In this document: one piece after another, positions 59,963 through 64,000 of the stretch
How positions within the stretch are numbered: position 1 is the stretch's first letter
Layout: each line of letters begins with the position of its first letter
Assembly: GCF_002332255.1 (NCBI RefSeq)
Contig: NZ_NRGW01000001.1
Coordinates: 3,286,001-3,350,000, forward strand
Reading direction: 5' to 3'
Length of the DNA: 64,000 bases
Source of the DNA: Halomonas sp. JB37
Lineage (GTDB): Bacteria; Pseudomonadota; Gammaproteobacteria; Pseudomonadales; Halomonadaceae
Program-made: the position numbers and the translations under genes
The notes under the pieces: generated by a model
What the model saw: only the letters and a program-made list of their open reading frames with translations
Databases searched by the model: none
Told to the model about the DNA's origin: nothing

Positions 59963-61537
59963 TTACAGTTCGCGCTTACCGTCAACTAAGCGTGTAGTAC
60001 TCAGAGGATTACCATCTTTCAGCGCCTCGGGTAGCAGGCCTGCTGGCAATGACTGATAGCAAACGGGGCGTAGGAAACGGTGGATAGCCGCCGTGCCTAC
60101 TGACGTAGTGCGGGAATCAGACGTTGCCGGGAACGGACCGCCGTGTACCATGGCATGGCACACTTCAACGCCAGTGGGCCAGGCATTGGCAAGAATACGG
60201 CCAGCCTTGCGCTCAAGCGTAGGTAGCAGTGCTTTGGCAGCATCCAGGTCTGCGTCATCCATGTGTAGCGTAGCGGTTAGCTGACCTTCAAGCTGTTCAG
60301 CCACACGTTTTACTTCGGCGTCATCAGCGCATTCGATCACTAAAGAGCTGGCACCAAACACTTCAGCCTGCAGCGCTTCTGAAGCAAGAAAGTCGTTCGC
60401 TGAAGCGGCAAAAAGGGCTGTCTGGCATTGGTAATCACCACCTGTTTTACCGCGAGCAACTTCACGCACTTTATCCGCACTGCTCCAGCTAGCAACACCC
60501 TCTTGATAAGCGCTATGGATGCCTGGAGTGAGCATGGTCTGTGGACCGCTGGCTTCTACTGCGCCTTTCGCAGCGTCAATGAAGGCGTCCAACTCAGGGC
60601 CTTTCACCGCGATGACGAGGCCGGGGCTAGTACAGAACTGGCCAGCGCCCATGTTGAGCGAACCAATAAAGGCTTCGCCTAGCGCCTTGCCACGCGATTT
60701 CAGCGCCGCGGGCAATAAGAACACAGGGTTAATGCTGCTCATCTCGGCATAAACCGGAATCGGCTGCGGCCGCGCCTGAGCGGTTTTCATTAGCGCCGTA
60801 CCGCCACTGCGTGAACCGGTGAAACCCACCGCTTGAATGCGCGGATCGTCGACCAGCGCCTGACCGATTTCTCGACCGGAGCCGAACAGCAATGAAAAGA
60901 CACCTTCAGGCAAGCCACAAGCTTTAACGGCTTTTTGAATCGCCCGCCCCACCAGCTCAGAGGTACCTGGGTGCGCAGAGTGACCTTTTACGACCACTGG
61001 GCAGCCCGCGGCTAATGCAGACGCCGTGTCGCCACCGGCAACCGAAAATGCAAGCGGGAAGTTGCTGGCCCCAAACACAGCCACTGGGCCTAGTGCTATA
61101 TGGCGCTGGCGCAAGTCAGCGCGCGGAAGCGGCTGGCGATCTGGCATGGCAGGATCAATACGAACATCCAACCACTCTCCTGCACGTACAACGGAGGCGA
61201 ATAAACGTAGTTGGCCGCAGGTTCTGCCACGCTCACCCTCAAGACGCGCCTGAGGAAGCCCAGATTCCGCCATCGCACGCTCAATTAATTCGCTGCCAAT
61301 AGCTTCAATTTCACTAGCGATCGTTTCAAGAAACGTAGCGCGCTCTTCAAGCGATGTTTCTCGATAGGTGTTATACGCTGCTTCGGCCAGCTCGCAAGCT
61401 TGCTCAACGTGTGCTCGACTGCCGCCTGCATATACTGGCTCTAAGGATTCGCCGGTTGCGGGGTTTACCGCTTGGATATTGGCCTGTGTACCGGTTACTG
61501 ATTTTTGGCCAATTAGCATTTCGCCTTGAATCGTCAT
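59963..61537 (-). CDS. 2,5-dioxovalerate (alpha-ketoglutaric semialdehyde) dehydrogenase
   Basis: 524-aa aldehyde dehydrogenase that oxidises alpha-ketoglutaric semialdehyde to 2-oxoglutarate, the last step of oxidative glucarate/galactarate catabolism. Visible are the cofactor segment [33 protein letters not shown], the glutamate in [12 protein letters not shown] and catalytic Cys in [12 protein letters not shown]. These features are typical of the KGSADH branch of ALDHs. The ATG at 61537 follows GAGGAG; the frame extends further upstream without a site. It sits downstream of a GntR regulator and gudD. Confidence 0.9.
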   Translation of the reverse strand: MTIQGEMLIGQKSVTGTQANIQAVNPATGESLEPVYAGGSRAHVEQACELAEAAYNTYRETSLEERATFLETIASEIEAIGSELIERAMAESGLPQARLEGERGRTCGQLRLFASVVRAGEWLDVRIDPAMPDRQPLPRADLRQRHIALGPVAVFGASNFPLAFSVAGGDTASALAAGCPVVVKGHSAHPGTSELVGRAIQKAVKACGLPEGVFSLLFGSGREIGQALVDDPRIQAVGFTGSRSGGTALMKTAQARPQPIPVYAEMSSINPVFLLPAALKSRGKALGEAFIGSLNMGAGQFCTSPGLVIAVKGPELDAFIDAAKGAVEASGPQTMLTPGIHSAYQEGVASWSSADKVREVARGKTGGDYQCQTALFAASANDFLASEALQAEVFGASSLVIECADDAEVKRVAEQLEGQLTATLHMDDADLDAAKALLPTLERKAGRILANAWPTGVEVCHAMVHGGPFPATSDSRTTSVGTAAIHRFLRPVCYQSLPAGLLPEALKDGNPLSTTRLVDGKREL

Positions 61538-61565
61538 ACGTTGCTCCTCATATGGTTCAGTGATA

Positions 61566-62303
61566 TCACTGGTCGCGATATTTTGCGTACATGTTGCGCG
61601 CCCGGTTAAGGTGCTGAAACATCGTTTCACGGGCGGCTTGGGCATCGCGGGAAAGAATGGCTTCAATAATGTACGAGTGCTCTTCTTGAACCCTTTCCAA
61701 GTAACGTTCGGAAGAAATCGGGTTAATATCGGTACTCAGCAGCTTGGCGCGCGGAATCACGCTCTGGCTCCACTGCTTGTAAAAAGATTGGAAAAAAGGG
61801 TTTTTAGTTGCCGTTGCGATGGCAAAGTGAAAAAGATAATCCTCTTCCCGCGCCTGGCTTTTCTGGGCAAATGCATTGCTAAATGCTAAATGTTGGGTCT
61901 CTAATCGCTGACGGTCTTCATCATCATGGCGCAAAGCTGCCAGCTCAGCTGCTGCGGGCTCTAGCGTCAAACGCAGCTCCAGAAGATGTAAAATATCTTC
62001 CACCGTAGTCGGATTGATACGCTCAGCAGGCCGTGCTTCTAAACTAGAAGAACGCAGCACCGTGGTACCTACGCCACGTCGTGTTGCTACCAGCCCCAGG
62101 GATTTAAGATGGGTAATTGCCTCACGGATGACGGTGCGACTCACCCCAAAGGAATCGCAAAGGCTGTTCTCTGTAGGTAGCTTTTCCCCCACGCTGACCT
62201 TGCCTTGAGTGATCAAAGCTTCCAATTGATCGGCCACGTGCACGGACAAGCTTCCCTGTTTAGCAATTTTATGAAAACTTAAATGCATGTTATCCGACGG
62301 CAT
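61566..62303 (-). CDS. FadR/GntR-family (FCD) regulator of the glucarate cluster
   Basis: 245-aa regulator with a GntR HTH at residues about 15-85 ([26 protein letters not shown]) and an FCD domain ([20 protein letters not shown], with the metal-site His in [11 protein letters not shown]). It lies between gudD and KGSADH on the same strand, so it probably controls that operon in response to a sugar acid. The ATG at 62303 is best spaced from AAAGG; a GTG at 62312 overlaps the ribosome site. Confidence 0.9.
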   Translation of the reverse strand: MPSDNMHLSFHKIAKQGSLSVHVADQLEALITQGKVSVGEKLPTENSLCDSFGVSRTVIREAITHLKSLGLVATRRGVGTTVLRSSSLEARPAERINPTTVEDILHLLELRLTLEPAAAELAALRHDDEDRQRLETQHLAFSNAFAQKSQAREEDYLFHFAIATATKNPFFQSFYKQWSQSVIPRAKLLSTDINPISSERYLERVQEEHSYIIEAILSRDAQAARETMFQHLNRARNMYAKYRDQ

Positions 62304-62361
62304 ATTAGACACCTTTAATAATGCAAACCTGATGTAGCAACAGGTTTAGTTAAATACATCG

Positions 62362-63687
62362 CTAGCGCATTAATGCTGGCCGTTTAGGATCAAACTCCCA
62401 TCCAGGAATCAGAAACTGCATCGCCATTGAATCATTTCTCTGTGTGGCACCTAACGAATTGTAAAGGTTGTGCGCCGCCTGGAGTCTATCTTCATCGAGC
62501 ACAACGCCTAGCCCGGGCGTCGTTGGAACCGTTAACTTGCCATCGCTAATACGTAAGGGGGCTTTAGTAATACGCTGGCCATCTTGCCAAATCCAGTGAG
62601 TATCAATCGCCGTAATGTCACCAGGGCAAGCCGCGGCAACGTGCGTCATCATCGCTAATGAAATATCAAAGTGGTTGTTACTATGTGACCCCCACGTCAT
62701 GCCCCACTCGTGGCACAGTTCGCCAACTTTGACAGCACCTTGCATCGTCCAAAAGTGACAATCCGCCAAAGGGATATCCACTGCATTCAATTGAACGGCG
62801 TATTGGAGCTGCTTGAAATCAGTCGCGATCATGTTGGTGGCCGTTGCTAAACCAGTACGCTTTTTAAACTCGGCCATGGTTTCGCGTCCCGAATAGCTTT
62901 CTTCCTGGCCACAGGGGTCTTCTGCATAGCTCAGCAAGTGCTTAATCGGCTCTAGAATTCGAACCGCGTCATCAAGCTTCCAAGCGCCGTTAGGGTCAAG
63001 CGTCAGACGCGCATCAGGGAAGGCGTCGTGCAAAGCGCGGATGCAATCGGCTTCGTCTTCACCGCTTAACACCCCGCCCTTTAGTTTGAAATCTTTAAAG
63101 CCGTAGCGTTCATAGGCTGCTTTGGCTAAATCGACAACGGCATCTGGCGTCAGCGCTTCCTGGTAGCGTATTTCATCCCAACGGTCTTGGGGATTCTTTG
63201 CCTGAATATAGGGTAAGTCTGTCTTACCGGGGTCGCCTAACAAGAATAGATAGCCTAGCACATCGACTTGGTCACGCTGGCGCCCATACTGGCCAAGCAA
63301 ATCTGCCACGGGCAGCTGGAGCGCCTGGCCATAGAGATCCAACAGGGCAGACTCGATACCGGTAATAACATGCACCGCAACCCGTAAGTCGAAGGTTTGA
63401 CGGCCTCGCTCTTCACGCCCATTTTTAGCGAGCATCAGACGTACTTGATTAAGCGTTTGCTTAACATTATTGATAGGTGAGCCTTCCACTAACACACGGC
63501 ACTTGGCTAGCCCACTCAGGATGCCTGCGCTGGAAGGAATTTCACCCACCCCTTTATTGCCTGCCGTATCTTCGAGGATAACCACACAGCGGATAAAATA
63601 GGGCGCATGCCCGCCGCTCAAATTAAGTAAAAAACCATCGTATCCTGCAACAGGAACCACTTTCATTGATTTAATCTTAGGAAACAT
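62362..63687 (-). CDS. gudD: Glucarate dehydratase
   Basis: Enolase-superfamily enzyme of 441 aa removing water from D-glucarate (and L-idarate) to give 5-keto-4-deoxy-D-glucarate. Family features are [11 protein letters not shown] near the N-terminus, the KxK-type base in FKLKGG, metal ligands in LTLDPNGAW and [16 protein letters not shown], and the His base in [15 protein letters not shown]. Length equals E. coli GudD (446). I prefer the ATG at 63687, behind AAAAGGGG; a GTG at 63696 is too close to it. Confidence 0.94.
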   Translation of the reverse strand: MFPKIKSMKVVPVAGYDGFLLNLSGGHAPYFIRCVVILEDTAGNKGVGEIPSSAGILSGLAKCRVLVEGSPINNVKQTLNQVRLMLAKNGREERGRQTFDLRVAVHVITGIESALLDLYGQALQLPVADLLGQYGRQRDQVDVLGYLFLLGDPGKTDLPYIQAKNPQDRWDEIRYQEALTPDAVVDLAKAAYERYGFKDFKLKGGVLSGEDEADCIRALHDAFPDARLTLDPNGAWKLDDAVRILEPIKHLLSYAEDPCGQEESYSGRETMAEFKKRTGLATATNMIATDFKQLQYAVQLNAVDIPLADCHFWTMQGAVKVGELCHEWGMTWGSHSNNHFDISLAMMTHVAAACPGDITAIDTHWIWQDGQRITKAPLRISDGKLTVPTTPGLGVVLDEDRLQAAHNLYNSLGATQRNDSMAMQFLIPGWEFDPKRPALMR

Positions 63688-63843
63688 ATGACGCACACCC
63701 CTTTTATTATAGACCTCAATAGAGCGATCGTTTTCGGAATCAGATTACGAGTACCGAATAAACAAGGCGAAGCTGCTATTGATACTCAGCCGAAGATTAA
63801 GCTGCTTACAACTGGCTCTTCTTAATTTAAACGTCCTTGGCTA

Positions 63844-64000
63844 CTAACCCGCGAGTTCACACACAGAACGCCACAGCATGTCGTCGATAACAACCGGCTC
63901 TTCTCCGTATCGCTGGCGAGAAGTAGACTCGCCTGGCCAGCGTACGGGGCTACCCGGCTCAGCAGGCGTGGTAGCGGCCAGATGAGACTGGATACCCTCA
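63844..64000 (-). CDS. Partial CDS: C-terminus of a probable Ldh-family dehydrogenase
   Basis: Fifty-one codons of an open frame enter from the window edge and end with TAG at 63844-63846. The visible sequence contains EGIQSHLAATTPAEPGSPV, RWPGESTSRQRYGEEPVVID and DMLWRSVCELAG. The PGE..(S/A).R..RYG..(P/G)...D..LW..(V/L) pattern resembles the end of type 2 malate/lactate (Ldh-family) dehydrogenases. It lies 157 bp upstream of gudD on the same strand, so it may be part of the glucarate operon. The identity is tentative. Confidence 0.5.
   Translation of the reverse strand, partial: EGIQSHLAATTPAEPGSPVRWPGESTSRQRYGEEPVVIDDMLWRSVCELAG

Noticed and set aside
1..64000. Search for tRNA, rRNA, CRISPR, insertion sequences, prophage or defence systems
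   Set aside because: No cloverleaf, spacer-repeat array, transposase, integrase or defence-gene signature was seen; the window looks like core chromosome.

Overview
The window reads as one contiguous chromosome segment of a moderately halophilic gammaproteobacterium, most likely Halomonas/Vreelandella (Halomonadaceae). This rests on protein character, on the gene set (TctCBA transporter, assimilatory nas/nir genes with a NasR-type ANTAR regulator, CsbD, PRC-barrel and KGSADH genes) and on a GC content that looks mid-50s by eye. No database was consulted. I see no rRNA, tRNA, insertion sequence, prophage or CRISPR array. Coding density is high and most genes sit in short operons.

Layout. 0-2.5 kb: deoD-cdd nucleoside salvage and a class V aminotransferase. 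2.5-7.4 kb (minus): CBS-BON protein, an unrecognised membrane protein and a large MscS-type channel. 7.5-9.3 kb: an amidoligase next to a class I glutamine amidotransferase/peptidase. 9.3-16.8 kb: housekeeping and stress genes (tpx, nfi, deaD, csbD, PRC-barrel protein, glutathionyl-hydroquinone reductase, LysR). 17-21.7 kb: three cell-wall genes (M23 endopeptidase, LdtD-like L,D-transpeptidase, YkuD_2 protein). 21.8-22.8 kb: a patatin-like gene cut by an in-frame TAA. 23-25.9 kb: narK and nasR. 26-30.9 kb: SDR, LLM flavin enzyme, GNAT, diguanylate cyclase, DUF1415. 30.9-37.6 kb: GntR regulator divergent from a split CHR transporter, TctCBA and a gamma-glutamyltransferase-like hydrolase. 37.7-42.2 kb: ABC exporter, arfA (a 49-codon gene), aldo/keto reductase, MFS. 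42.3-50.9 kb: divergent nitrate/nitrite assimilation operons (nasA-cobA to the left; FAD reductase-nirB-nirD to the right). 50.9-58.8 kb: RpiR/aminotransferase/CMD, alpha/beta hydrolase, CDF transporter, MFS and MocR. 58.8-64 kb: D-glucarate catabolism (gudD, GntR regulator, KGSADH) with two Ldh-family dehydrogenases, one cut by the window edge.

The most coherent system is nitrogen assimilation. NarK imports nitrate, NasA reduces it to nitrite, NirBD reduces nitrite to ammonium, CobA makes the siroheme precursor and NasR (NIT plus ANTAR domains) senses nitrate/nitrite. In the 685-bp nasA/nirB intergenic region both 5' leaders carry an intrinsic terminator just before the first gene. Overlapping the 5' arm of each terminator is a small hairpin with an A-at-1, G-at-4 hexaloop, the known ANTAR-protein target. 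The loops (AACGAC and AACGGC) are nearly identical in the two leaders. Sigma-54 promoters and an NtrC-like site lie upstream. This implies two layers of control: nitrogen limitation through NtrC/sigma-54, then nitrate through NasR antitermination.

Other points for a second look are the nonsense-disrupted patatin gene, arfA with a hairpin across its stop codon, the amidoligase cassette, the CHR/TctCBA/GGT operon, a CDF transporter with altered metal-site residues, and several short tandem repeats (10-16 bp), three of them in frame inside genes.
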